From contig NZ_JAAXKX010000001.1 in NCBI RefSeq assembly GCF_012276755.1, positions 62,001-126,000 on the forward strand: a stretch of 64,000 bases of DNA, given 5' to 3'. Positions 12,891 to 25,832 of the stretch are shown one piece after another. This stretch comes from Marichromatium bheemlicum (GTDB taxonomy: Bacteria; Pseudomonadota; Gammaproteobacteria; Chromatiales; Chromatiaceae). The translations under genes were made by a program, and so were the position numbers. Positions within the stretch are counted from its first letter, which is position 1, and each line of letters opens with the position of its first letter. Under the pieces are notes generated by a model. The model ran no database searches. It worked only from the letters and a program-made list of their open reading frames with translations, and was not told the origin of the DNA.

Positions 12891-13640
12891 ATGGAGTTCA
12901 CCGCCTTGCGCAACCTCGTCCTCGCCCTCGGAGCACTCGGTACCGCCGTCACGGTCACGGCTACGCCGATCCCCACCGATCCGTCACCGCCGGCCACCGC
13001 CACCGGCCCCCGCATCGATGCACTCGAGGCACATATCGAGGGCATGCAGGACAAGCTGCGGGAATCGGCTGGCGCACGCAAGGCCGCCGATCAAGCACGA
13101 ATGGAGGCCGAACGCCGGCTCGCCGCCAGCATCCAGACCATCGAGCAACTCCGTTACGAACTGGCGCGGGTGGAGGATGCACGCAACGCCCTCAGCGAGG
13201 CGCTACGTGCCCAGGCACAGGCCCATCTCGACGCCGTCGCAAGACTCGCCGAGGTGCGCACCGACACGCAACAACTCGACCAGCTCTACCGCCGCTTACC
13301 GCCGGCGCTCGGCGGCACCCTGGGCATCGAAGAAGCGCGCGCCGCAGCCACCACCTCTTACCAGGTCCTAGTCGAGACTCTGCGGCAACCGGCCCGGGGC
13401 GCAGCCCGTCAGATCGAGCACGATGCCGCCAGCACTCAACTCCAGATCGACCAGGCACTGCTCGCCGTGCTAACCGAGGCGAGCGGACTCTACCGCGTGC
13501 GGGAAAACGACTCGCTGGCGCTGATCAGCCGTCGTGTATATGGGCCCGAAGGGCGTTGGCAAGCGCTATTCGAGGCCAACCGTCACCTGCTCGACGATCC
13601 CGATCGACTCACTCCGGGGATGACCCTGGTCCTGCCCTGA
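12891..13640 (+). CDS. Exported coiled-coil protein with C-terminal LysM domain
   Basis: A 249-residue protein. It has an N-terminal signal peptide (about 1-24, LRNLVLALGALGTAVTVTATP), a long heptad-rich helical region (about 38-185, with repeated RLAAS, EQLRYELARVEDARNALSEALRAQ patterns) and a C-terminal LysM domain (about 200-249, YRVRENDSLALISRRVYGPE...LTPGMTLVLP). LysM binds N-acetylglucosamine chains of peptidoglycan, so the protein probably sits on the cell wall in the periplasm. ATG 12891 was chosen because it starts directly before the signal peptide. It is convergent with a small exported protein, 7 bp apart. The exact role is unknown. Confidence 0.75.
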   Translation: MEFTALRNLVLALGALGTAVTVTATPIPTDPSPPATATGPRIDALEAHIEGMQDKLRESAGARKAADQARMEAERRLAASIQTIEQLRYELARVEDARNALSEALRAQAQAHLDAVARLAEVRTDTQQLDQLYRRLPPALGGTLGIEEARAAATTSYQVLVETLRQPARGAARQIEHDAASTQLQIDQALLAVLTEASGLYRVRENDSLALISRRVYGPEGRWQALFEANRHLLDDPDRLTPGMTLVLP

Positions 13641-13647
13641 ACCCCGG

Positions 13648-14139
13648 TCAATCGTCACACGGCCCGAAGAGGGCGTTGGCAAGCGCCTCGCGACACTGCG
13701 CCCGACCTGCGGGGGCGGTCGCCTCGACACGCGCCTCGTCCTGCGCCAGGGCGCGCAGCTCCAGCGCCAAGCGACACGCCTCGGAGCGCAGACAATGCAC
13801 CGCCGGCCCACAGACCTGCTCGACCAGCGCATCACACTCCGCCGGGACCTGCGGCGGCGCCTCACGCGCCGGCCGCTTCCCCGCCGACCACTGCTGCAGC
13901 ATCGGCGCACTCGGCACCACGGTACCGTCGCGCACGATCACCACCGAACCGTCCTCGAGCCGGTGCACCCCGTCCCACAACGGACGTCGGCCACCCGTGC
14001 CATCTTCCACCCAGGCACGCCGAGTATCGGACTCGACCCGCACCTCGCCCCCACTGTCGAGCGATGCACGCCAGTCGCTAGCGACCGACGCCACCGACCA
14101 GGCCAGCGTCGCCAGCAGCGGCAACACCCAACGGCTCAC
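13648..14139 (-). CDS. Small exported Cys-containing protein, unknown function
   Basis: A 163-residue protein with a signal peptide (MSRWVLPLLATLAWSVASVA). Its middle resembles short beta repeats (VWVEDGTGG-like turns; LEDGSVVIVRDGTVV). Six Cys in the C-terminal half (CDALVEQVCGPAVHCLRSEAC, QCRE, GPCDD) suggest a disulphide-bonded helical domain. The GTG start overlaps the stop of the PqiA-like gene as GTGA, so the two are translationally coupled and probably act together at the envelope. No family was recognised. Confidence 0.6.
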   Translation of the reverse strand: MSRWVLPLLATLAWSVASVASDWRASLDSGGEVRVESDTRRAWVEDGTGGRRPLWDGVHRLEDGSVVIVRDGTVVPSAPMLQQWSAGKRPAREAPPQVPAECDALVEQVCGPAVHCLRSEACRLALELRALAQDEARVEATAPAGRAQCREALANALFGPCDD

Positions 14140-15449
14140 CCCTCACCCCGCCGGTCATGATCCACCGGCGCGAACGCCGGACGCTCGATCAGGCTCGACA
14201 ACACCAGGTTGGCGAGCACGAAGGCGAGGAACAGATAGAATCCCGGGGCGAGCGCGGTGCCATTGGTGGTGAGCACGGTCGCATCGGTGGCATCCAGGGT
14301 GCCGAGTTGATTGGCCACCAGCGCGTCAAAGCCGAGATAGGCCATGAACAGTGCCACCACCAGCACGTCGGCCATCGACCACTTGCCCGAGCGTAGCGCG
14401 AAGAAACGCACCGGCGCCGCGACCGGTGCGCCGGCGGCGCGATGATAGACCAGGGTCGCGAGCAGCTTGAGCGCCGGGAAGACGACGCTAAACAGGGTGA
14501 TCAGCAGCGCCACCAGCCACAGGTCCACGCCCCCGGCGCGGATCAGGATCTCGACCACCTGCAACAGGCTCTTGGACTGGTAGTAGAGCACCTGATCGGT
14601 AAACACCACCGACTCACCGAGGACATCAAGGCTGAGTCGATCGACACGCGCCTCGATGGCGAGCATCGGGGTAAATAGTGCACCGAGCAGCAGGATCAGC
14701 GTCATCGTCACCACCGCCCCCAGGGCGAAAGCATCGAGCCCGCCGCGCCGATCACGCCCCCAGGCGGCGAGCACGAACACCACCACGGTCAGCCCGAGCA
14801 GTGCACCGAGACGCCACTCGATCGCAGGACGCAAGGCCACGACCTCACCCTCGAGCAGCGCGGCACAGGGCGCGGCCGCGGCACAGTCGTAGCGTTCGAG
14901 CAACACCGCCAGCCCCGGCGCGACCTCGACCTCGGTGGGCGTGGCCGCGGTGAGCAACGCCAACAACTCGGCCCGGATCAGCGCCTCGGCCTCCGCCCCC
15001 TCGAACGCCGTGAGCAACCGCTCGGCATACTCCGGCGCCTGGGCCCGCAAGGCATCGAAGTCGACCAGGCGTTCGCGCAACTCTTGCTCCAGCGCCCCCT
15101 GTAGCTGCGCCATCCAGTCATTGCTCGGCGGCGGTGGACGCGATGGCAGCAGCTCCCGCTCGATCTCGGTGATTAACGACTCGAGGGTCGCGGTCAGGGC
15201 CGCGAGCAACTGTGGACGACGCTGCTCGTCGAGTTCGAAGGTCGCGATCCGTTCGGCGAGCACCGCGCTCAGGCGCCGACTCCACTGCGCGGTATCGAGC
15301 ATGCCGTAACGGGCGTGACGCAGCTCGGCGCGATCCCCTTCGAATTGCTGCCATTGTCCGAGCGCCTGTACCAGCTGCGCCCCGAACACCATGGCGGCGG
15401 CCAGCGCCAGCACCATCCCCCCTCGGCGGATCATCAATGCGGCAGACAT
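14136..15449 (-). CDS. Paraquat-inducible protein A (PqiA) family membrane protein
   Basis: A 437-residue inner-membrane protein. Residues 8-30 form a first helix; about 35-205 is a long helical, probably periplasmic region with two Cys (YDCAAAAPCAALL). The C-terminal part has about five helices and the PqiA signature RSGKWSMADVLVVALFMAYL. In E. coli PqiA works with MCE-domain PqiB and lipoprotein PqiC in lipid transport across the periplasm. Here there is only one PqiA domain, no CXXC zinc ribbons and no MCE gene nearby; the partner is a small exported protein. ATG 15449 follows GGGAGGG. The upstream region is occupied by a dispersed repeat element, which may affect its promoter. Confidence 0.75.
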   Translation of the reverse strand: MSAALMIRRGGMVLALAAAMVFGAQLVQALGQWQQFEGDRAELRHARYGMLDTAQWSRRLSAVLAERIATFELDEQRRPQLLAALTATLESLITEIERELLPSRPPPPSNDWMAQLQGALEQELRERLVDFDALRAQAPEYAERLLTAFEGAEAEALIRAELLALLTAATPTEVEVAPGLAVLLERYDCAAAAPCAALLEGEVVALRPAIEWRLGALLGLTVVVFVLAAWGRDRRGGLDAFALGAVVTMTLILLLGALFTPMLAIEARVDRLSLDVLGESVVFTDQVLYYQSKSLLQVVEILIRAGGVDLWLVALLITLFSVVFPALKLLATLVYHRAAGAPVAAPVRFFALRSGKWSMADVLVVALFMAYLGFDALVANQLGTLDATDATVLTTNGTALAPGFYLFLAFVLANLVLSSLIERPAFAPVDHDRRGEG

Positions 15450-15490
15450 CAACCCTCCCCTGAGCGATCGTCATCAACGCGGGCACTCTA

Positions 15491-15550
15491 CCAGCGGCCA
15501 GCGGCCAGCGGCCAGCGGCCAGCGGCCAGCGGCCAGCGGCCAGCGGCCAG
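15491..15550. repeat. Heptanucleotide tandem repeat (CCAGCGG)8.6
   Basis: Sixty bases contain eight perfect copies of the 7-mer CCAGCGG plus four bases. It directly abuts the left arm of the inverted-repeat element. The same kind of 7-mer in inverted orientation (CTGGCGG) borders the right side of the second element at 44560-44587. Confidence 0.95.
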
Positions 15551-15766
15551 GGATTGAACCGCTAAGCCGCAAAGAACGCAAAGGGGAACAGAGCCTCCAG
15601 CGGTCAGCCTTCAGTCGCCAGTTGCGCTGCCCTCAAAGACTGACGCCTGGAGCGTGGGCCACGCCGGATGGCAAGCGGCGCCGGCGCCGAGCGCGCACAC
15701 CCACTGGAGGCTGGTCGCTGGCAGCTCTGTTCCCCTTTGCGCGCTTTGTGTCTTTGCGGTTCAGTC
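15551..15766. repeat. Dispersed inverted-repeat element, copy 1
   Basis: A 216-bp element with imperfect terminal inverted repeats. The left arm 15551-15594 (GGATTGAACCGCTAAGCCGC...) pairs with the right arm 15723-15766 (...GTCTTTGCGGTTCAGTC); the inner 18 bases of the arms match exactly. The interior starts with degenerate 7-mers related to CCAGCGG. A homologous copy lies at 44333-44559. It has no coding potential and looks like a non-autonomous element or structured repeat family. It lies between the divergent pqiA-like and ATPase genes. Confidence 0.85.
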
Positions 15767-16008
15767 TTTATGGCTGGCGGCTGAAAGCTGAAACCCGGCC
15801 CCCACCGACTAGACTGAACTTGGTCGAGCGAGTCATACCCTAATGAGGTCAGGACTGCCGACCCCGTCCGCGCAGATCAATGGGGTTCAACACCTCGAAC
15901 CCCGGCCTGGTTGCGACCTGGCCCCGCGCGACGACCACGGCAAGACCGTTTCAGCGAAGCCCGGCGATCACCGCGCGGGCCCGCGCAGGCGCACAGGAGA
16001 CCGCCCGT

Positions 16009-18807
16009 ATGTCCGACATCCCCCTCCCCCTGATCTGGATCCTCGTGGCACTGGCCGTCGGTGGCGGCTGGCTGTGGCTGCGGTGGCGCATGCGCGAGCA
16101 CGGTCCCACCATCATCGACACGCCACCGACGCCGGACTGGCACGCCTTCGATGCCGACGAGACCCTCAGCCGACTCGACGCCCCGGCCGCGGGGCTGAGC
16201 GGCACGAGCGCCGCGCGCCGCCTCGCCGAGCACGGTCCCAACCGGCTGCCCGAGGGCGAGCAACGCGGCCCCTGGGCGCGCTTCCTCGCCCAGTTCCACG
16301 ACGTGTTGATCTATGTGCTGCTGGTCGCCGGGGTGGTCACCGCGCTGCTCCAGCACTGGCTCGACGCCGGGGTGATCCTCGGCGTGGTGCTGGTCAACGC
16401 GATCATCGGCTTCGTCCAGGAGGGCAAGGCCGAGGACGCGCTGCGCGCCATCCGCGACATGCTCTCGCAACACGCCCTGGTGTGGCGCGACGGACGACTG
16501 GTCACGGTCGAGGCGAGCGATCTGGTGCCGGGCGATCTGGTGCAGCTGCAGTCGGGCGACAAGATCCCCGCCGACCTGCGGCTGCTCAAGGTCAAGGGAC
16601 TGCAGATCGAGGAGGCGGCGCTCACCGGCGAGTCGGTGCCGGTCGAGAAGGGCGTCGAGCCCCTGGCCAGCGACGCCGCGCTCGCCGATCGGCGCTGCAT
16701 GGCCTACTCCGGCACCCTGGTCACCGCCGGTCAGGGCACCGGGGTGGTGGTGGCCACCGGCGGCGCCACCGAGATCGGCCGGATCAGCGCCCTGGTCGCC
16801 GGGGTCGAGCAGATGACCACCCCGCTGCTGCGCCAGATGGCCCAGTTCGGGCGCTGGCTGACCGCGGTGATCCTGCTGGTGGCGGGGCTGGCCTTCGCCT
16901 TCGGCGTACTGGTGCGCGACTACACCGCCGCCGAGATGTTCCTCGCCGCGGTGGGGCTGGCGGTGGCGGCCATCCCCGAGGGGCTGCCGGCGATCATGAC
17001 CATCACCCTGGCGATCGGGGTGCAGCGCATGGCCGGGCGCAACGCCATCATCCGCCGCCTGCCGGCGGTCGAGACCCTGGGCACGGTGGCGGTGATCTGC
17101 TCGGACAAGACCGGCACCCTCACCCGCAACGAGATGACCGTGCGCACCCTGGTCGACGCCACCCAGACGGTCGAGATCGAGGGCAGCGGCTATGACCCCC
17201 ACGGCGGCTTCAGCGTCGCCGGACAGGCGCTGCAACCGAGTGACGACGCGCTGCTCGGGCGCATGCTGCGGGCGCTCGTCTGCTGCAACGACAGCGCGCT
17301 GGAGCAACAGACCGAGGGCTGGCGGGTCAACGGCGACCCGATGGAGGGCGCGCTGCTGGTCGCCGCCATCAAGGCCGGACTCGATCCCGAGACGTTGAAC
17401 CGCGAGCTGCCGCGCACCGACCTGATCCCCTTCGACTCGGCGCACAAGTTCATGGCCACCCTGCACCACGACCACCAGGGCGAGTGCGTCGTCTTCGTCA
17501 AGGGTGCACCCGAGGCGCTGATCGAGCGCTGTGAACAGGTCCAGGGTGTCGCTGGGCCGCAGACGCTCGATCGCGCCGACTGGCTCGCGCGCATGGAGCA
17601 ACTGGCCGACGCCGGCCAGCGGGTGCTCGCGGTGGCGCTCAAACCGATGCCGGGCGGCACCACCACGCTGGGGTTCTCCGACCTCGACCAGGGGTTGGTA
17701 CTGCTCGGTCTGGTCGGACTCCAGGACCCGCCGCGCACCGAGGCGATCAGCGCGGTGCGCGCCTGCGCCGAGGCCGGCATCCGGGTGAAGATGATCACCG
17801 GCGACCACGCCGCCACCGCCCGCGCCATCGCCCGTCAGGTGGGGCTCGCCAACCCCGAAGCGGTGCTCACCGGTGCCGAACTCGATGGTCTCGACGAGCC
17901 GGCGCTACGTGCCCGGGTCGACGAGGTCGACGTCTATGCCCGCGTCACCCCCGAGCACAAGCTGCGGCTGGTCGAGGCGCTGCAGGCCGAGGGCCGGGTG
18001 GTGGCGATGACCGGCGACGGGGTCAACGACGCCCCGGCGCTCAAGCGCGCCGACGTCGGCGTGGCGATGGGGATCAACGGCACCGAGGCGGCCAAGGAGG
18101 CCGCCGAGATGGTGCTCGCCGACGACAACTTCGCCTCCATCGCCAACGCCGTCGAGGAGGGACGCACCGTCTACGACAACCTCAAGAAGGCGATCGTCTT
18201 CATCCTCCCCACCAACGGCGGCGAGGCGCTGGTGGTGCTCGGCGCCCTGGTGATGGGCTTCCACCAGTTCCCGCTGACCCCGGTGCAGATCCTCTGGGTG
18301 AACATGATCACCGCCGTCACCCTCGCCCTCGCCCTGGCCTTCGAGCCGCCCGAACCGGGGGTAATGGCCCGCGCCCCGCGCGATGCTCGCGCGCCGGTAC
18401 TCGATCGGCGCCACCTGTGGCGCATCGGCTATGTCTCGCTGATCCTGATGATCGGCACCTTCGGGCTGTTTCTGTGGTCGCTGGCGCGGGAGGCGAGCAT
18501 CGAGGAGGCGCGCACCGTGGCGGTCAACACCCTGGTGATGTTCGAGATCTTCTATCTGTTCAACGCCCGCTATATCGACGCCTCCGCACTCGGCCTGCGC
18601 GGTCTGTTCGGTAACCCTTACGCCCTGCTCGCGGTGGCGGTGCTGCTGCTCTTCCAACTCGCCTTCACCTACTTCGGCCCACTGCAGCAACTCTTCGGCA
18701 CCGCACCGATCGGCGGTGGCGACTGGCTGGCGATCGTGCTGGTGGGCTCGACGGTGTTCTTCCTGGTCGAGTGGGAGAAGGCGCGGATCCGACGCCGCAT
18801 CGCGCCC

Positions 18808-18825
<18 letters not shown>
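16009..18825 (+). CDS. P2-type cation-transporting ATPase (calcium-pump-like)
   Basis: A 938-residue P-type ATPase. Visible in order: an extra N-terminal helix (about 7-26), a cation-ATPase N domain (LSGTSAARRLAEHGPNRL), actuator motif ALTGES, helix 4 motif AAIPEGLPA, phosphorylation site SDKTGTLTRNEMT with D366, nucleotide-domain KGAPEALIERC, hinge MTGDGVNDAPALKRADVG and a six-helix C-terminal region. The PEGL motif and layout fit the SERCA/PMR1-like P2A group, exporting Ca2+ or possibly Na+ or Mn2+ from the cytoplasm. ATG 16009 follows AGGAGA. The 3' end overlaps the convergent dnaE 3' end by 18 bp. Confidence 0.87.
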
Positions 18826-22368
<3,543 letters not shown>

Positions 22369-22583
22369 GGGTGTCCTGCTGAAGTCTGTCGGGAGATAAG
22401 GGACGCAGCGACCGGGACCGGATCTCGACGCCGCCCGCCGGCCAACGGCGGCGTGCGATCGCCACCCCGTGAGGGGCGCGCGCGATCAGGTGACCGGGAT
22501 GGCGGCCCTACGGCACGGCGTCTCCCCGGCAGCCGGACAGACGCACACCGGCGCCGCCCGCCGGGATCGTTCGGCCCATTGTA

Positions 22584-22601
22584 AGCCCTCGAGCGAGGGC
22601 T
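22584..22601 (-). terminator. Hairpin downstream of the 17-gene envelope operon
   Basis: A perfect 7-bp inverted repeat, AGCCCTC / GAGGGCT, with a 4-nt loop begins 14 bp beyond the stop of the last operon gene. On the minus strand it is followed by TACAATGG rather than a T-run. Its position between the operon end and dnaE suits a transcript end. Confidence 0.42.
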
Positions 22602-22615
22602 GCACGATCAACCGC

Positions 22616-24592
22616 TCAATCGGTCGGGGGGAGGCGTGTGCAATCGAGACGACGCAGCGGCCGTGCGACGAGCTGCCGGCGACGCTCGCGAACGTCGTCG
22701 AACACCGGGGTGAAGCGCCCCACGAGGTCTTGCGACGGCCGCTCGCGGACCTCACCGAGCGCCAGGTCGAAGGCCTCCCAGGCGCGCTCGAAGACATCGA
22801 GCCGATCGCGCGCGAAGCGCTCGCGCACCCGCGCCACCGCCGCATCGGCCCGGCCGCGATCGCCCTCGGCCAGCCCCTGCAGCAGCACCAGCGCATGACT
22901 GACCTGATAGTCGACCTGACGCTCGATCTTGGCGATCTCGCGCGCCAAGCCATCAAGGGTGGCACGCAACCGCCGTACCGCGCCATCGTCATCGAGACAG
23001 GCGAGGCTGGCACGTGAGTCGCGCTCCTTGTCGAGCATGGTGTAGAGCAGCCGACCATTGAGCCGGACGTTCTGGATGGTCGCCACCGCGCTGGTCACCC
23101 GTGCCTCGAGCTTGTCCTGCTCGGCGGTGTTGATCGCGCTCTCAGAGGCACGCAGCGCCTCCTCCACCGCGAGCAGCTGACGCGCGTCGGCCGCCGAGAT
23201 CGAACCGCGACGCCGTAGCTGTGCGATCAGTGCATGGGCCTGATCGCGAAATGCCGCGCCAGGGGTCTCGCCGACCGCCGTCAGCCGCGCGTTCGACGCC
23301 TCCAGCGCGGCCTCAAACTCGGGGTTGAGATAGCCCGAGCGATAGCCCTGTTCAGCGTTCCAGCCATCGACCAACACCGGCGCGACCAGCGCCAGGCGCA
23401 GCCCACCATAGGTGGTCCGTGCCTCGCCCTCGGCGGTGTAGAGCGGCAGCTCGGCACGGCGCGGCACCCCGGCGATAGCGCGAGGCGTGACCAGGCTGCC
23501 ACCGCGCAGGACCAACCCACCGCGGGTACCGTGCACACCATCGGGACGGACCAGCCGGAACAGCGACTGGGTGATCTCCTCGGCGTTACCGATAACGTCA
23601 TAGAGCCCAGCGAGATTGGGCTTGCGGGTCCCGACCAGGGCGCGATCGGCGCCCGCCCCAGGCCCGGCCAAGTTGGCGACCTCGTCGAGCCGACCGATGC
23701 GTGTCTGCTCACCGTCGCGGATCAGATAGCTGGTCTCGAGCATCGCCTCGGCGCTGATCGCACCGCCGCGCGCGGCGAACTCCCACTCCGCCTCCGAGGG
23801 CAGGCGCACGAATCCACTCGACCCCCGCTCCCAGGGAACCACCAGTGACAGCGACGGCTCACCGCGCGCGGCGCGCGCCTGGTTGACGGCGATGCGTCTG
23901 TTGTTCTCGGCGATGAGATAGGCGTTGAGCGCGCGGGTGAAATCGACCGCGTCGTAGTACCCCAGCCCGAGCTTGGCCCGCACCCGTGGCGGCGGGGTCC
24001 GCGCAGCCAGCGCGCGCGTTGCCGCACAGACCTCGGCCTGGCGCGCCGGCGAGGGCAGCTGCGGCGCGGCGAAGGCGGTCAGCGCGCCACTCTCATAGAG
24101 GCTCCACTGCAGTTCGGTGAGCTCGTAGGTGGACATGTAATAGGAGCGATACACCACCCCCTGATAGCGGCCACGTACCAGACGCCCATCACGATCGATG
24201 GTGAAACCACCGGCGATGGTCTCGAAGCGCCGCCCCTGGGCATAGCGCAGCCGCACCTGATCGTCGCTGGCCACTCCACCGAGATCGACGGCGACCTGAT
24301 CGAGCACGTCGGTGGCAGGCGCGTCGATGCGCTGGAACAGCAACGACCGATCACACGGCAACGGCACCACCAGGGTACGCGGCAGACGCTCACCGACCGG
24401 CGCCGGCGCCGGACAATCCGCCCCCTCCTCGGCGCTCAACGCGCGGAAGTGACCCGGGGCATCGCGCATGCACCAATCGGCGTGTTGCGGCAGATGATCG
24501 GTCGGGGCGGAGGCGTTGGCGCCCGGCGTGCCAGCGCCTAGGGTCAGCGCGACACTCAGGGCCAGGCAACGGGAGACGGTCTTGCTCGACAT
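22616..24592 (-). CDS. Exported SUMF-domain (formylglycine-generating-enzyme-like) protein
   Basis: A 658-residue protein, last gene of the 17-gene envelope operon. It has a signal peptide (about 1-28), then a SUMF/FGE-type fold at about 148-402: YYMSTYELTELQWSLY, the signature RLPSEAEWEFAARGG at 263-277, NLAGLYDVIGNAEEITQS at 326-343 and LRGGSL. The C-terminal 250 residues are helical and probably coiled coil. FGE enzymes need a Cys pair near the end of the domain; here the matching segment reads TTYGGLRLAL without Cys, so it is probably a binding protein, as in GldK-like proteins. ATG 24592 lies 1 bp after the permease stop. Confidence 0.78.
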   Translation of the reverse strand: MSSKTVSRCLALSVALTLGAGTPGANASAPTDHLPQHADWCMRDAPGHFRALSAEEGADCPAPAPVGERLPRTLVVPLPCDRSLLFQRIDAPATDVLDQVAVDLGGVASDDQVRLRYAQGRRFETIAGGFTIDRDGRLVRGRYQGVVYRSYYMSTYELTELQWSLYESGALTAFAAPQLPSPARQAEVCAATRALAARTPPPRVRAKLGLGYYDAVDFTRALNAYLIAENNRRIAVNQARAARGEPSLSLVVPWERGSSGFVRLPSEAEWEFAARGGAISAEAMLETSYLIRDGEQTRIGRLDEVANLAGPGAGADRALVGTRKPNLAGLYDVIGNAEEITQSLFRLVRPDGVHGTRGGLVLRGGSLVTPRAIAGVPRRAELPLYTAEGEARTTYGGLRLALVAPVLVDGWNAEQGYRSGYLNPEFEAALEASNARLTAVGETPGAAFRDQAHALIAQLRRRGSISAADARQLLAVEEALRASESAINTAEQDKLEARVTSAVATIQNVRLNGRLLYTMLDKERDSRASLACLDDDGAVRRLRATLDGLAREIAKIERQVDYQVSHALVLLQGLAEGDRGRADAAVARVRERFARDRLDVFERAWEAFDLALGEVRERPSQDLVGRFTPVFDDVRERRRQLVARPLRRLDCTRLPPTD

Positions 24593-24593
24593 A

Positions 24594-25829
24594 TCAGTCC
24601 TTGCGAATCGCTGCGGTAAGCTCGGCGCTGCGCAAGCGCAGCGTCGCATAGGTCGACCCGACGACACCGATCAGCAAGGCCGCCAGCGCACCGAGCATCA
24701 GGTCACCGAGAGGAAAGGGATGGAGGTGCTCGAGACCGAGCAGGCTGTGGCCCAGGGCCTGCAGCGGCGCCTGGGCCGCCAACGCCGTCAACAACGCCAG
24801 CGCACAGCCACTGGCGACCAGCAGCAGGCTCTGCGACAGGCGCAGCAACGCCAGCTCGCGGCTGCCGAAACCGAGCACCACCAGCAACGCGAGATCGCCG
24901 GTCTTGCGCTCGGCACTCAACCACTCGAGCAGGAACAGGCTGACGCAGAAGCCCAAGGCACCGAGCACCAGCAGCATGCCGAAGGCGGCATCGATGCCAC
25001 GTTCGAGCCCCTGTAGACGGGCGATCTGGTCGGAGTGCAGTCGCACCTCGTCGAAGCCTGCGGCCTGCAGCCGCTCGCGCAGCGCCGGCGCAAGATGGAT
25101 GGTCGGGGCATAGACCCGGATCGACGGCCAGGTGAGCGTGGCCTGCTCTGGTAACCGTGGAAAATCGGCCCGCGTCACCTCGTGGTACTGGAAGGCGCGG
25201 ATCGCCCGCGCCAGCGCGGGTGAGACGAACACATTGGCACGCGGCCAGCGCGACGCCGGGACCACCGCCACCAGGGTCAGGGGCAGGAACTCGCGTTCCA
25301 GCCGCCCATCGCTCTGACGGGTCACCTGCACCACCACCCGATCGCCGACCCCGACACCGAGCTTCGCCGCCGCTGCAGCACTGCACCCGACCTCGGTCAT
25401 CCCCTGCGCCACCGCATGACCGGCGAACACCGGATCACCCGGCAGGGTGGTACGCAACCCCAGCGTGACGAACTGTCCCGGGCCGGGCAGCGCCTCGCCG
25501 GCCGGGGCCGGCGCCCAGTCGTGGGCACGCACCGAGAACACCGGCTCCGGGGTGACGAAGCCGACCTCCGGCCAGGCGCGCAGCCGCGCCAGCTCGGCCT
25601 CGCTCAGCCAACCGCGCGTCCCCGTCCCCCCCAGCACCAACACCTCGCGGTTGGAGACATCGCGCGCGATCTCCTCGGTCCAGGCCGAGACCAGACCGAC
25701 CTTGGCGACATAGAGCAGGGTCGCCGGGGTCATCACCACCATCAGCAACAGGATGGTGAGCAGTGCAGCGAGGCGATCGGCCCACAGGTCGGCGAGCGCG
25801 AAGCGCAGGGCGGTCGAGACGCGCGACAT
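24594..25829 (-). CDS. FtsX/LolCE/MacB-type ABC transporter permease
   Basis: A 411-residue inner-membrane protein with MacB/LolCE architecture: one N-terminal helix (about 20-42, LAALLTILLLMVVMTPATLL), a large periplasmic domain (about 45-280), then three helices (about 287-308, 325-350, 375-398). This class moves lipoproteins or transmits ATP hydrolysis to periplasmic partners rather than moving solutes through a pore. It lies 3 bp after its ATPase and 1 bp before the SUMF gene, so periplasmic operon products such as the SUMF and VWA proteins are likely partners. Unlike LolC/LolE there is only one permease gene, suggesting a homodimer. Confidence 0.85.
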   Translation of the reverse strand: MSRVSTALRFALADLWADRLAALLTILLLMVVMTPATLLYVAKVGLVSAWTEEIARDVSNREVLVLGGTGTRGWLSEAELARLRAWPEVGFVTPEPVFSVRAHDWAPAPAGEALPGPGQFVTLGLRTTLPGDPVFAGHAVAQGMTEVGCSAAAAAKLGVGVGDRVVVQVTRQSDGRLEREFLPLTLVAVVPASRWPRANVFVSPALARAIRAFQYHEVTRADFPRLPEQATLTWPSIRVYAPTIHLAPALRERLQAAGFDEVRLHSDQIARLQGLERGIDAAFGMLLVLGALGFCVSLFLLEWLSAERKTGDLALLVVLGFGSRELALLRLSQSLLLVASGCALALLTALAAQAPLQALGHSLLGLEHLHPFPLGDLMLGALAALLIGVVGSTYATLRLRSAELTAAIRKD

Positions 25830-25832
25830 CGC

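Larger units (their letters stand above)
15450..16008. other. Divergent intergenic region pqiA-like / P-type ATPase
   Basis: A 559-bp non-coding stretch. It contains the 7-mer tandem repeat (15491-15550), the inverted-repeat element (15551-15766) and about 240 further bases up to the ATPase start. Open frames crossing it are explained by the repeats. No convincing promoter hexamers were identified. Confidence 0.6.

Noticed and set aside
15491-15550. Short regularly repeated array as a CRISPR.
   Set aside because: The 7-bp units are directly adjacent with no spacers and no cas genes are present.
15391-15843. Open frames crossing the repeat-filled region.
   Set aside because: They are created by the 7-mer array and the inverted-repeat arms, with no ribosome site or protein-like composition.
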